NCBI GenBank assembly: GCA_946408345.1
Contig: CAMJRR010000002.1
Span: 124,001-188,000 of the forward strand
Direction: 5' to 3'
Origin: an uncultured Bacteroidales bacterium
Lineage (GTDB): Bacteria > Bacteroidota > Bacteroidia > Bacteroidales > F082
Length of the DNA stretch: 64,000 nt
The notes under the pieces were generated by a model. That model saw only the letters and a program-made list of their open reading frames with translations. It ran no database searches and was not told where the DNA came from. Each line of letters opens with the position of its first letter. Positions within the stretch are counted from its first letter, which is position 1. Positions 17,276 through 27,200 of this stretch are shown here, one piece after another. The position numbers and the translations under genes are program-made.

Positions 17276-17365
17276 AGCTATGAAATTTGATTTGCAAAAT
17301 AACGGATTTTTTCCCGAATTATTACCATCTTTGCAGAGTTTTTTATGAACAAATGAGTTAAGGCC

Positions 17366-17427
17366 CCTGAGCCCGTCGAAGGGCCGACCGAAAAATGACG
17401 AAGCTTCGATACTTCGACGGACTCAGT
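17366..17427. repeat. Inverted pair of CTGAGCC(T/C)GTCGAAG repeats
   Basis: CCTGAGCCCGTCGAAGGGCC (17366-17385) faces CTTCGACGGACTCAG (17413-17427). The two arms pair over 15 bases with one mismatch and would form a hairpin in the gap before ung. The core phrase also occurs at 11,794 and 39,094. Confidence 0.75.
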
Positions 17428-17456
17428 ACTCAGCAACCTGCAATAACTGAAAAAGA

Positions 17457-18134
17457 ATGGAAGTAAAGAAACCCAATATCGACGAAAGCTGGTACCAAGT
17501 GCTGCGGCCACAGTTTGAGGCGCCCTATTTCGCAGACTTGAAGTCGTTCCTCGTCAGCGAGAAGCGGCAATATGCCGTTTATCCCCCAGGTCCCTTGATT
17601 TTCAACGCCTTCAACCTCACGCCTTTCGACAAGGTGAAGGTAGTTATCTTGGGCCAGGATCCCTACCACGGTCCAGGACAGGCCCACGGCCTCTCGTTCT
17701 CGGTGCCCGACGGCGTGCCCTTCCCGCCCAGCCTGCAGAACATCTTCAAGGAGCTGCACGACGACCTAGGCGTGCCCATGGCGCGTTCGGGCAACCTTGA
17801 GAAATGGGCGAGGGAAGGAGTGTTGCTGCTCAACGCCTCGCTGACAGTGCGCGCCGGACAAGCTGCCTCGCACTCGCACCACGGCTGGGAACAATTCACT
17901 GATGCGGCCATCCGCGCTCTCTCGGAGCATCGCGAGCACCTCGTCTTCATCCTCTGGGGCAACTACGCCATCGCCAAGCAAGCCTTAATCGACCCGTTCA
18001 AGCACCTAATATTGAAATCGGTGCACCCTTCACCACTCTCGGCCAGTCGCGGCTTCTTTGGCTGCCATCATTTCTCGCAAACGAATAATTATTTGATACA
18101 AAACGGAATAGAACCTATTGATTGGAGCTTATAA
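17457..18134 (+). CDS. ung: Uracil-DNA glycosylase (family 1)
   Basis: Ung removes uracil from DNA as the first step of base excision repair. The catalytic Asp68 lies in the water-activating loop [13 protein letters not shown]. The Leu/His loop HPSPLSA is at residues 190-196, and the uracil-recognition segment ([12 protein letters not shown]) is intact. The 225 residues match family 1. A variant -7 box (CATCTTTG, 17326-17333) may drive it. Upstream lies the inverted repeat pair; downstream lies a block of phrase repeats. Confidence 0.97.
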   Translation: MEVKKPNIDESWYQVLRPQFEAPYFADLKSFLVSEKRQYAVYPPGPLIFNAFNLTPFDKVKVVILGQDPYHGPGQAHGLSFSVPDGVPFPPSLQNIFKELHDDLGVPMARSGNLEKWAREGVLLLNASLTVRAGQAASHSHHGWEQFTDAAIRALSEHREHLVFILWGNYAIAKQALIDPFKHLILKSVHPSPLSASRGFFGCHHFSQTNNYLIQNGIEPIDWSL

Positions 18135-18137
18135 TGA

Positions 18138-18286
18138 AACTACGGATTACACGGATGAAACGGATTTTGACAGAAAATAGGATGCTTGCATCAATAGAAT
18201 TTTGATAGTATCTGTAAAATCCGTGAAATCTATAGTTTATGAGAATCAATCTTTGAATTTTGAATTTTTGAATTTTTGAATCTTGA
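18138..18286. repeat. ACGGATT hairpin and TTTGAATTTTTGAA phrase repeats before rdgB
   Basis: AAACTACGGATTACACGGAT (from 18138) faces AAATCCGTGAAATCTATAGTTT (ending 18238), forming a large imperfect hairpin. It is followed by TTGAATTTTGAATTTTTGAA phrases up to the rdgB start, whose ATG is part of the last phrase. This fills the whole ung-rdgB gap. Confidence 0.7.
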
Positions 18287-18865
18287 ATGAAACAGATAGT
18301 ATTTGCCACCAACAATAAAAACAAACTGCGCGAGATGCGCGAAATCATGGAAGGCCTTTATGAGGTCAAGAGCCTCGAAGAGATTGGCTGTCATGAGGAC
18401 ATCGTCGAAGACGCCGACACCATCGAAGGCAACGCCAAAATCAAGGCGGACTTCGTCACCAACAAGTTTCATGTGGACTGCTTCGCCGACGACACGGGCC
18501 TCGAAGTGGAAGCCTTGGGCGGTGCACCAGGCGTCTATTCGGCACGCTATGCTGGTGAGCATTGCAGCTACCAGGACAACGTCGACAAGATGCTCGCCGC
18601 CATGAAAGGTCAGACCAACCGCAAAGCCGCTTTCCGTACCTGCATCGCTTTGAACCTTGATGGGAAATCCTATTACTTTGAAGGCCGTTGCGACGGACAC
18701 ATCACCGAGGAACAGCGCGGCACTGAAGGCTTCGGCTACGACCCCATCTTCCAGCCCGACGGCTACGACCAGACCTTCGCAGAGCTTGGCCACGAAGTGA
18801 AAAACGCCATCAGCCACAGGGGAAGGGCTACGCAGAAATTGATTGCGTTTTTGAGGAGCATCTGA
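18287..18865 (+). CDS. rdgB: XTP/dITP diphosphatase (RdgB/HAM1 family)
   Basis: This enzyme hydrolyses non-canonical purine triphosphates (dITP, XTP) to monophosphates so they are not put into DNA or RNA. The N-terminal substrate motif ATNNKNKLREM is complete. The metal-binding region (CFADDTGLEVEAL) and the GAPGVYSARYAG motif follow, and the C-terminal motif FGYDPIF...SHRGRA closes the active site. The 192 residues match the family. The start ATG is embedded in TTTGAATTTTTGAATCTTGAATG repeat sequence, so upstream regulation is unclear. Confidence 0.96.
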   Translation: MKQIVFATNNKNKLREMREIMEGLYEVKSLEEIGCHEDIVEDADTIEGNAKIKADFVTNKFHVDCFADDTGLEVEALGGAPGVYSARYAGEHCSYQDNVDKMLAAMKGQTNRKAAFRTCIALNLDGKSYYFEGRCDGHITEEQRGTEGFGYDPIFQPDGYDQTFAELGHEVKNAISHRGRATQKLIAFLRSI

Positions 18866-19051
18866 CTTCAGCTACCATATCATGCCAGCGTAGTCTTGTG
18901 CGTCGGTGGGCATCTATGGCTGCTTGTTCTTTGGCCATGGGGCATCGTCGTGAATCAGGCTTTAAAGATACGAAATTTTGGTGGATTATAGATTGTACCT
19001 TAACCCACCCCCATAAGCAATAATACCCTACCTTTTTTCTCCGTGAGACCC

Positions 19052-19095
19052 ATATCTAAACTTTTTTATACCCATATCAGAAAAAGTTTAGATAT
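19052..19095. repeat. 15-bp perfect inverted repeat upstream of hsdM
   Basis: ATATCTAAACTTTTT (19052-19066) pairs with AAAAAGTTTAGATAT (19081-19095) around a 14-base loop. It could be a terminator remnant, an operator, or a regulatory hairpin for the restriction operon about 200 bases downstream. Confidence 0.7.
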
Positions 19096-19289
19096 AGGTG
19101 TAAACCATTTTAGAGGTGGGTGTGACACCATGGAAGGGTCGAGCCCTGCGGGCAGGTTATCCTTGATGGCGATGAAAGGGCAGGCAGCAACAAATTTACG
19201 TCTGTTGCATCCACCTGAGTTGAAAGGTTTGCGGGAAGTTTTTTTATTATTGTACCATCCCTATTAACGGCACATTTCAGAATTATTTG

Positions 19290-19297
19290 TATCTTTG
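19290..19297 (+). promoter_or_regulatory. Bacteroidota -7 box (TATCTTTG) for the restriction operon
   Basis: TAnnTTTG match 31 bases before the hsdM ATG. No strong -33 TTG is seen at the usual spacing. Confidence 0.65.
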
Positions 19298-19328
19298 TAG
19301 TGTTAAACATGTTTGAATTCTTTCCCCG

Positions 19329-21659
19329 ATGGAAACCTCTCATAATCAAATAGTCACTTTTATTTGGTCGATTGCCGACGATGTGCTGCGCGATGTGTTT
19401 TTGCGTGGCCAATACCGTGATGTGATTTTGCCCATGGTGGTGTTGCGCCGTTTGGATGCCTTGCTTGAGCCTACCAAGGAAGAAGTGGAACAGGAAATCA
19501 AGGAAAGTGGGCTGGAGAATCTGGACGAGGGTGTGCTGAAAGACATCACAGGCTTGAGTTTCTTCAACACCAGCAAATGGACGTTGAACCGACTGAAATC
19601 ACAGGCTTCGGACAATAACGATATCCTTTACGACAACTTCATTGAATATCTCAACGGCTTCAGCGAGAATGTGCGTGATGTGCTGAAGAACTTCGAGTAT
19701 TACAACAAGGCGCGCAAACTGGCCGATAACGATAGGCTCTTGTCCATCATCGAGAAAATCACCGACCCACGCATCAACCTGACGGATAAGGAGGTGAAAG
19801 ACCCCGATGGCATCATGCTGCCCGCCATGACCAACATCGGCATGGGCACCGTGTTTGAGGAGTTGCTGCGTCGCTTCAACGAGGAGAACAACGAGGAAGC
19901 AGGTGAACACTTTACGCCCCGCGATGCCATCTCGCTGTTGGCCCATCTCGTTTTTGAACCCGTGAAGGACAACCTTCCCAAGATTATCTCATTGTATGAC
20001 CCGGCATGTGGCTCTGGAGGAATGTTGACGGAAAGCCGAGAATACCTTATGGATATTGGCGTCAGGAGCGCGGCCATCCAACTGTCGGGAACCGAAATCA
20101 ACCCAGAGACCTATGCCATTTGCAAGTCCGACTTGATTATCAAAGGCGTCGACCCGGGTGGGATGCACTTGGGCAACACCATCACCGACAACGCCTTTTC
20201 CGACAAGTCGTTTGGCTATATGATCACCAATCCGCCTTACGGCAAGTCGTGGAAGACCGACAAGGAGAAGATTTATCACGAGAAGACGCTGCTCGACCAC
20301 CGTTTTGAACTGCCGTTGACCAATTTCGCCGGCGAAGAGGAGGTGCTTGACAGCACACCACGCACTTCCGACGGACAACTGCTGTTTATGCTTGAAGAAG
20401 TCGACAAGATGAAACCTTTGGAGTTTCAGCCCCAAGGCAGCCGCGTGGCTTCCATTCACAACGGGTCGTCGTTGTTTACGGGCGATGCAGGCAGCGGCGA
20501 GAGCAACATCCGTCGCTATCTGATTGAGAATGACCTGGTGGATGCCATCATCCAATTGCCGAACAACATCTTCTACAATACGGGCATCACCACATACGTT
20601 TGGCTGCTCACCAACAAGAAGGCCGAAAACCGCAAAGGCAAGGTGCAACTGATCGACGCATCGCAGGCCTTTGAAAAATTGAGGAAAAACCAAGGCTCGC
20701 GCAACTGCACCATCACGCCCGAACATCGTTCTACCATTCTGAAGACCTACATGGACTTCGTGGAAAAGGAAGCCGATGGCGACAAGGTGGCCTCCAAGGT
20801 TTTCGACGGCGACGACTTCCGCTTCTACAACGTCACCATCGAGCGGCCGTTGCGCTTGAAGAGCCAGTTTAATGCCCTGAAAATCGATGAGATGCTATAC
20901 GACAACGGCGAACTCGAACTCTCAAAATGGTTGTACCAGACCTATGGAGAGCGCGTGTTTGAAGGTTTGGACGCTGAAATCCCGAACATCAAGGAGTATT
21001 TGAACGACAACGAGATAAAGCTGACCGACAAAAAGCTGGCGAAACTCATCAGCGTCAAGGAATGGCAGGGCCGCCGCGAGTTGATGGATGCAGCCAAGCA
21101 ACTGATGCATGCCATCGGCACGGAAGTCTTCATGGACTACAACCTGTTTGTCGCCAAGATTGAGGCTGCGGCCAAGACATTGAAGTTGGATGTGAAAGGC
21201 AACAAGTTGAATGCCATCGCCCGCGCCATGTCGGTGACCGACCCCGAGGCCGCTCCCGTTGTCAAGAAGCAACATAAAGTGGGCAGCAAGGAGGTGGAGA
21301 AGCTGCTGACCACCTTCGGCGTGGATGAGAAGCGTTTGGCGGACTATGGCTATTATCCTGGCGAGAAGGGTAGCTATGTGTGCCAATATGTAGAATACGA
21401 AAGCGACAGCGACCTGCGCGACACGGAGAAGATTCCCGTGAAGGAAGACATCTATGCATATTTCCAGCGCGAGGTGCGTCCCTATGTGGCCGATGCGTGG
21501 ATCAACCTGCCGCCGACCAAGATAGGGTGTGAGATTTCGTTCAACAAGTATTTCTACAAGCCCGTGCCGTTGCGCACGCTTGAAGAGAACGAGCGTGACA
21601 TCCTCGAACTCGACCGCCAGAGTCAAGGGTTTATACAGTCATTGTTTAATCTGATGTAG
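19329..21659 (+). CDS. hsdM: Type I restriction-modification DNA methyltransferase subunit
   Basis: HsdM methylates adenine at N6 in the site chosen by HsdS and is part of both the methylase and the full restriction complex. The N-terminal helical HsdM_N domain spans about 1-160. The SAM motif DPACGSGGM is at 224-232 and the catalytic NPPY at 301-304. At 776 residues it is longer than classical HsdM; the extra C-terminal 230 residues carry helices (KIEAAAKTL and similar) that probably contact HsdS. hsdS starts four bases after the stop. It looks G+C-richer than the cargo genes downstream. Confidence 0.95.
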   Translation: METSHNQIVTFIWSIADDVLRDVFLRGQYRDVILPMVVLRRLDALLEPTKEEVEQEIKESGLENLDEGVLKDITGLSFFNTSKWTLNRLKSQASDNNDILYDNFIEYLNGFSENVRDVLKNFEYYNKARKLADNDRLLSIIEKITDPRINLTDKEVKDPDGIMLPAMTNIGMGTVFEELLRRFNEENNEEAGEHFTPRDAISLLAHLVFEPVKDNLPKIISLYDPACGSGGMLTESREYLMDIGVRSAAIQLSGTEINPETYAICKSDLIIKGVDPGGMHLGNTITDNAFSDKSFGYMITNPPYGKSWKTDKEKIYHEKTLLDHRFELPLTNFAGEEEVLDSTPRTSDGQLLFMLEEVDKMKPLEFQPQGSRVASIHNGSSLFTGDAGSGESNIRRYLIENDLVDAIIQLPNNIFYNTGITTYVWLLTNKKAENRKGKVQLIDASQAFEKLRKNQGSRNCTITPEHRSTILKTYMDFVEKEADGDKVASKVFDGDDFRFYNVTIERPLRLKSQFNALKIDEMLYDNGELELSKWLYQTYGERVFEGLDAEIPNIKEYLNDNEIKLTDKKLAKLISVKEWQGRRELMDAAKQLMHAIGTEVFMDYNLFVAKIEAAAKTLKLDVKGNKLNAIARAMSVTDPEAAPVVKKQHKVGSKEVEKLLTTFGVDEKRLADYGYYPGEKGSYVCQYVEYESDSDLRDTEKIPVKEDIYAYFQREVRPYVADAWINLPPTKIGCEISFNKYFYKPVPLRTLEENERDILELDRQSQGFIQSLFNLM

Positions 21660-21663
21660 CCTT

Positions 21664-22947
21664 ATGCAACGATACGATTCATACAAGGACAGCGGCGTGA
21701 AATGGCTCGGGGAGATTCCAAGCCATTGGGAAGTGTTGCCAGGATTGGCTGTTTTCCAAGAAAACAAAGAGAAAAACAACAACTTGGCAGTAAATACTGT
21801 ACTCTCTTTGAGTTATGGGAAAATTGTTGTCAAGAAGGACATCGACGAGGGACTTGTTCCTGCTGAATACAATACATATCAGATAGTGCATCCGGGTTAT
21901 ATTATTATTAGATGTACTGACTTACAGAACGATAAAGTGAGTTTAAGAACTGGGTTGGTCAAAGATGATGGGATTATTACTGGAGCATATTTGGGCTTGG
22001 TGACTAATGGGAAATACAATTCTTCATACATTCATTATTTTTTGCATGCTTGGGATATTACTAAAGAGATATATAGACATGGCAATGGTTTAAGGCAAAG
22101 CTTGAGCTGGTTAGATTTAAGGCGATTGCCAATTCTTATTCCTCCCATGGCTGAGCAAACTGCCATTGCCAACTACCTCGACACTGCCACCGAGAAGATT
22201 GACGCCGCCATAGCGCAGCAGCAGAAGATGATCGACCTCTTGAACGAGCGCAAGCAAATCATCATCAACCGTGCCGTCACCAAAGGCCTCAACCCCGATG
22301 CGAAGATGAAGGACAGCGGCGTGGAATGGATTGGGGAGGTGCCGGAGGGGTGGGAAGTGATGAGGTTGAAGTTTTTGTTGAAAGCCAATTTGATGTATGG
22401 TGCAAATGAAAGTGCCGAAAGCGAGGATGAGTCATATCCAAGATATATCAGAATTACTGATATTGATGAAGATGGTAATTTGAGACCGGACACTTTTCGT
22501 TCGCTACCCCCTACAAAAGCAGAGCCCTATATATTGAACAAAGGAGATTTGTTATTTGCCAGAAGTGGTGCAACGGCAGGAAAGACATATCTTTTTAATG
22601 AAGATATTAAAGCCTGCTTTGCTGGCTACCTAATAAAAGCTAGTTTGAAAGAAACCCTTTTACCTGAATATTTGAATTATTATACCAAGTCAGGGATATA
22701 CGATAATTGGAAAAAGAGCATTTTTATTCAGGCCACGATTCCAAATATTGGTGCTGAAAAATATGCAAATCTTCAAATCACATTACCTTCGATAAAGAAA
22801 CAGAAAGACATCGTTAAGCATCTTGATGTAGAGACAGGCAAAATAAACCAAGTTGTTAGGAATTGTAAAAATCAAATTTCCCTTCTTCAGGAGCGGAAGC
22901 AGATCATCATTAATGAAGTGGTAACGGGAAAGGTGAAAGTTGTATGA
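21664..22947 (+). CDS. hsdS: Type I restriction-modification specificity subunit
   Basis: HsdS recognises the bipartite DNA target. Its 427 residues have the usual two-fold layout: recognition domain 1 (about 5-160), a helical conserved region ending NERKQIIINRAVTKG, recognition domain 2 (about 215-375), and a second conserved helix ending QERKQIIINEVVTG. Each half opens with a similar phrase (KDSGVKWLGEIP and KDSGVEWIGEVP). The recognition domains look A+T-rich while the conserved parts match hsdM, a sign of domain exchange. The stop overlaps the next start (ATGA), coupling it to the HEPN gene. There is only one hsdS and no recombinase. Confidence 0.95.
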   Translation: MQRYDSYKDSGVKWLGEIPSHWEVLPGLAVFQENKEKNNNLAVNTVLSLSYGKIVVKKDIDEGLVPAEYNTYQIVHPGYIIIRCTDLQNDKVSLRTGLVKDDGIITGAYLGLVTNGKYNSSYIHYFLHAWDITKEIYRHGNGLRQSLSWLDLRRLPILIPPMAEQTAIANYLDTATEKIDAAIAQQQKMIDLLNERKQIIINRAVTKGLNPDAKMKDSGVEWIGEVPEGWEVMRLKFLLKANLMYGANESAESEDESYPRYIRITDIDEDGNLRPDTFRSLPPTKAEPYILNKGDLLFARSGATAGKTYLFNEDIKACFAGYLIKASLKETLLPEYLNYYTKSGIYDNWKKSIFIQATIPNIGAEKYANLQITLPSIKKQKDIVKHLDVETGKINQVVRNCKNQISLLQERKQIIINEVVTGKVKVV

Positions 22948-24239
22948 GTAACAATCCGAAAATATTTCATGGCGAATGGTGGGTGCCAGCAGAGGCAGAC
23001 TTGGATAACCAAGGGCCGTTTCCTATGGTACATAAAGGAATGGAAGCTAAGCACACTGGGACTTTGACGTATTGTGAAGATAGAGATTCCAAATTGGAAT
23101 TCTATCATGTTCCAAGTAAATATCAAGCTACATTTTATGACAATAACGAGGTGATGTGGGGAGTGGATGCAAATGGCCATGTCTTTACGCTCTTCAATGT
23201 GGTGAGGGAAGGTCCTTTCAATGGAGATTTCACAAATACAGTTTTCAGTGTTGGCTTGATATTGATGGGTGAGCATGTGCTATCGATGAAAGAACCTAAA
23301 TACAATCAGTGCATTGTGCAATTTCCTTATTTAAGGAACTGGGCGTTTCATGATAATTTGATCAGAACTCCAAAAGATCGCTCACATCCTCAACCAATTA
23401 TTGACTTAAGTAAATTGGTTACATTGGTTGAAGTCAAGGTTGACAATGCCATTACGTGGGTTTTGCGCGACAAGGTTGCAGTAAACCGTTCAGTTTATGA
23501 TTTTAGTATCAATCAGCTAACTGAATTTGTGATAGATGCAGACAAGACTATTCCTGTTGATACGTTTTTGAAACACGTAAGAGAGTTCGCTCAGTTTCTT
23601 TCTGTCGCATTGTATTGTGAACAAAGACCCTCTGAAGTAAGACTCTATAGAAAAGCACAAAATCGTAGCGTTCAGCTTCTGTTTAAGAAAGACATTTCTG
23701 TAGATCCACACGCCAATAAATTGATACAGTTCGACGAATTGAAGGAACAAGTGCCTGCAATGCTAAGGGTCTGGCACCAGAATTACGACAAGATAGCGCC
23801 TATCAGCAGTTATTTGGTGGATTCGCTTCGTAAGAAAAATGAGTTTAGTGTGCCAGATTTCTTGATCATCGCTCAAGCACTCGATGGCTATCATAAACGC
23901 TTCGTAAATAAGAAAAACGGGAAAGACATTAAAAAATACGAAGAACAGATCAAGGTTTTGCTGAACCAATTCAAAGATGTTCAAGTAATTCAAGAGTGCA
24001 ATATCGACCCTGTGGTTTTGAAAGATACTCGCCATAAATATTCCCATCTTTATCCAGACGATGAGAAATCTTCAGCTGTAGAAGGTGATGAGTTGTATTG
24101 GCTGACCGAAAAGTGTAAGATTCTATTGACTTGTTGTGTGCTTAATATGATGGGGCTGACAAACGCAGAAATTGATTTGTGTTGTGAGGATTCACCAATT
24201 AGTAAGTTGATAGAAACTCATTCGTTTGAATTTGAATAA
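22944..24239 (+). CDS. ApeA-like HEPN-domain anti-phage protein
   Basis: The N-terminal 150 residues (GEWWVPAEADLDNQGPF, GTLTYCEDRDSKLEFYHV) resemble the N-terminal domain of ApeA-type abortive-infection proteins. The C-terminal third is helical and contains R363-HKYS-H368, an RX4H motif of HEPN ribonucleases. The segment LKDTRHKYSHLY and the following helix (YWLTEKCKILL) fit Apea-type HEPN domains. ApeA homologues are thought to cleave RNA after sensing a phage and so stop growth. At 431 residues it is within the family range. Its start overlaps the hsdS stop by four bases. The family assignment is from sequence resemblance; RNase activity is inferred. Confidence 0.8.
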   Translation: MSNNPKIFHGEWWVPAEADLDNQGPFPMVHKGMEAKHTGTLTYCEDRDSKLEFYHVPSKYQATFYDNNEVMWGVDANGHVFTLFNVVREGPFNGDFTNTVFSVGLILMGEHVLSMKEPKYNQCIVQFPYLRNWAFHDNLIRTPKDRSHPQPIIDLSKLVTLVEVKVDNAITWVLRDKVAVNRSVYDFSINQLTEFVIDADKTIPVDTFLKHVREFAQFLSVALYCEQRPSEVRLYRKAQNRSVQLLFKKDISVDPHANKLIQFDELKEQVPAMLRVWHQNYDKIAPISSYLVDSLRKKNEFSVPDFLIIAQALDGYHKRFVNKKNGKDIKKYEEQIKVLLNQFKDVQVIQECNIDPVVLKDTRHKYSHLYPDDEKSSAVEGDELYWLTEKCKILLTCCVLNMMGLTNAEIDLCCEDSPISKLIETHSFEFE

Positions 24240-24262
24240 TCGTTAGAAAAGGAGGGAAGAAT

Positions 24263-27200
24263 ATGAAATTCATCACTTCAACACATCTGAAGCAGTGGGC
24301 AGATACAAAAGAATGCCAACAATTGTTACCAGAACTTGTTAGACGATTGATTGAGACTTCTGTGACAAGTGTTGATAGGTTGTCGTTCCCGTCAGGGGAT
24401 GCGGTAAGTGTTCATGGATGGGACGGCATTGTGTCATGTAATGAAGGCATAGATGTTGTTCCAGAGGGCATTTCGTTATGGGAGTGCGGTGCGACAAAGG
24501 ATAAGCAAGGAAAAATCAATCATGATTTTGGCGTTAGAGAAAATGATCCTTTGGGCTATGATAAAAGTATCTCTACGTTTGTGTTAGTTACTCCGAGAAT
24601 ATGGGAAGGTGCTGATGAATGGATGCGAGACCATCAAAATGGATGGAAGAAAGTCATTGTCTATACTGCGGTTGAATTGGAGCGATGGATAGAGAATAGG
24701 CCACCTGTTGGAATGTGGTTAGCTGAGAAATTGAGAATTCTGCCATCAGGCGGTTATATGCTTCCTGAAACATATTGGAACAGATGGGCACAGGGTAAGA
24801 AACTGGCTTTGCCATATGAAATAATCTTGCCTGGAAGGGAAGATATTAGTAAACAAGTTGTGGATACTTGTAAGGTGGCTGGTTCGCTGGTTCTTAATGC
24901 GCTTACTCAAAGTGAAGGAGTAGCATTTGCGATAGCCAGCATTTTGACTAATGAAAACGCGGAAAAGCTAAAGGCAAGAATTGTTGTTGTAACAGAGAAG
25001 AATGCATACGAAGACTTGGTGGAGCATTATGACAATCTTGCTCTTTTGACTACGGTTACAGAAAGTCTTAATTATACAACAAATCGTGGGCATTCTGTTA
25101 TTGTCGCATCAACGCCAGCTGACCAGATAAAAGATGCTGTTACTTTGCCCATTATTGAAAAAGAGGGGTTCGTCAAAGCGTTGGTAAAGATTGGAATTGA
25201 TGATGCAAAGGCAAGGGTAATTGCACAAGATACGGCCCGCGACATCAATGTGTTTAGAAGAAGAGAGAAGATAGAATTAGACAAACCCAAATGGGCTGAT
25301 CCAAATACGCTTGCCGAACTGCTCCCAGCTTTTTTTGTTGGAAAATGGTTAGCTAACAAAGAAGGAGACAAAACGGTAATGGCGGCTTTATCGGGTATGG
25401 ATTATGACCAATACGAATTAAAACTAAAAGCGTTATTATTGGAAGAAGAGACGCCTTTGATTCACATTGGAAATATGTGGCGTATTTGCTCACCCTTTGA
25501 ATCGATAGAATATGCCAAAGCCATGTTGACAACATCAATTCTGGACAAGTTTAGGGATGTTTGTCAATGTTTAATTCAAGATGATGACCCGGAAGCCGTT
25601 GATAGAGCTAATACTGGAGATTTTCAATTCAGGCAATTCGAACAAAAGTATTCCAAAACCATTAAAGCGGGTGTTTATCAAAGCCTTTGTTTGTTGTCAA
25701 TAGTTGATGATTCTAAAGACAAAAAACTTACATTTTGGGTTGATGAAACAGTAAAAGAGTTGTTAAAAGGTTGGAATTTGTCAAGGTTCTTGTCGAATAA
25801 GCATTATTTGACTGAATTGGCAGAGGCTTCTCCAAAAGAATTCCTTAGTTTTTTGGAACAGATGCCTAAGGACATTCTTGATGTGGTTTTTACACCTCGA
25901 CAGCCAGAGCATTCATTATTTGGATGGGAGATTTCATATACGGAAGTCCTGTTTTCACTTGAGATGCTTGCTTGGGATGTGGATTATCTTAACCGTGTTA
26001 CAAATTTTCTACTTCAGTATTCAGGATATAAGAATGAAAGCAATTTCGCTAACAAACCAGTTAATTCCTTGTACAACATCTTTCGTGTATTTATGCCACA
26101 GACTTATGCCTCGTATAAAGAACGAATGACAATTCTGAATGCATACGCGTCAAAATATCAAAGCATTGTTTATGAGATTTGTAAGAAGATATGCGAATCT
26201 TTATCTGGATGTGTGTTAGATACAAATCATCATTATAGATGGAGATTGTTCGGCGAGTTAAATTCATCAAAAAATGTCGATCGAATGTCCCTAGAACAAT
26301 TGAATAGTGTAGTGGCACTTATGTTACAGTGTTGTGACTATTCGACAGAGGCAATCACGGATTTAATAACATTATCTACTCAAGTGAGTATGGGTGATGT
26401 TAGAATGTTGATATTGGGAACGGTACGTGAGCATTTGGTGGGGTCAGATGACGTTCAAGTCGTTGTGGATGTGTTGAGGAAAGACATCAACCATCATTTG
26501 TCATATCCTGATACTGATTGGTCGTTAAGCGAGATGGAATTGAAACCTTATCAAGCCTTGCTTGATGAGATAGGGCCAAAAGACATTATGCATGAAAACG
26601 CATGGTTGTTTGAGGATTTTTATGTGCAATTGCCTCTTGAAGGTGATTGGGATTATGACAAAGAAGTTCAAAGATTGAGAGAAGCTCGTATTAAGGTGGT
26701 TGTGGATATAGTTGATTCGATGGGGCGTGACAGCATTTGGGAACTCCTCAAAATCGTGAAGTGTCCTGAAAGTGTCTCGGAAAGCCTTGTTGCAGTTTTT
26801 GGTGACAGCCTCTTAGATGAGGTTTGTCAAAAATATCAGGCTGATGAGTTGAGCGAGAACTTTACGAGGTCATTCCTAAATGTTTTGTGCTATAACGACA
26901 TCGCCAAGTACCAAGAATTGGCTGTACAGATTATTGCAAAGGATCCTAATTTGACAATAGTTTTATATGCCCCAAGATATGTTGAAGGATTGGCAAAAAT
27001 CGCGGCAGATTGCGGTGATGAAACCAAACGCCTCTATTGGGAATCTGTTAACGTGGGCATCGTCAAAGATAATGTTGACAACGTTGTTCGTGAATTGATG
27101 AAGGTAAACAGATTCTCACAGGCACTGACTACCATGTACTTCTCTCGCGAATCGCTTCAAATGGATGATTTAGAGATTGTTAAAATACTCTATTCTTGTC

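Larger units (their letters stand above)
18866..19328. other. 463-base intergenic region before the restriction operon
   Basis: I find no convincing gene here. It holds a 15-bp perfect inverted repeat (19052-19066 with 19081-19095), clustered C-rich and G-rich phrases on either side of it (CCCACCCCCAT, GGTGGGTGTG), and the likely promoter of hsdM at 19290-19297. A 36-codon minus-strand frame from 18938 overlaps the end of rdgB and is not called. Confidence 0.6.

Noticed and set aside
18830..18938. 36-codon minus-strand frame starting MAKEQAAIDAHRRT
   Set aside because: Overlaps the end of rdgB on the other strand; might be a gene remnant, but too short and unsupported to call.
19043..19267. 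74-codon frame upstream of hsdM
   Set aside because: Crosses an inverted repeat, has no conserved motif, and its composition does not look coding.
21664..22947. Phase-variable, invertible hsdS
   Set aside because: Only one hsdS, no partial copy, no flanking inverted repeats and no recombinase gene; simple domain exchange is enough.
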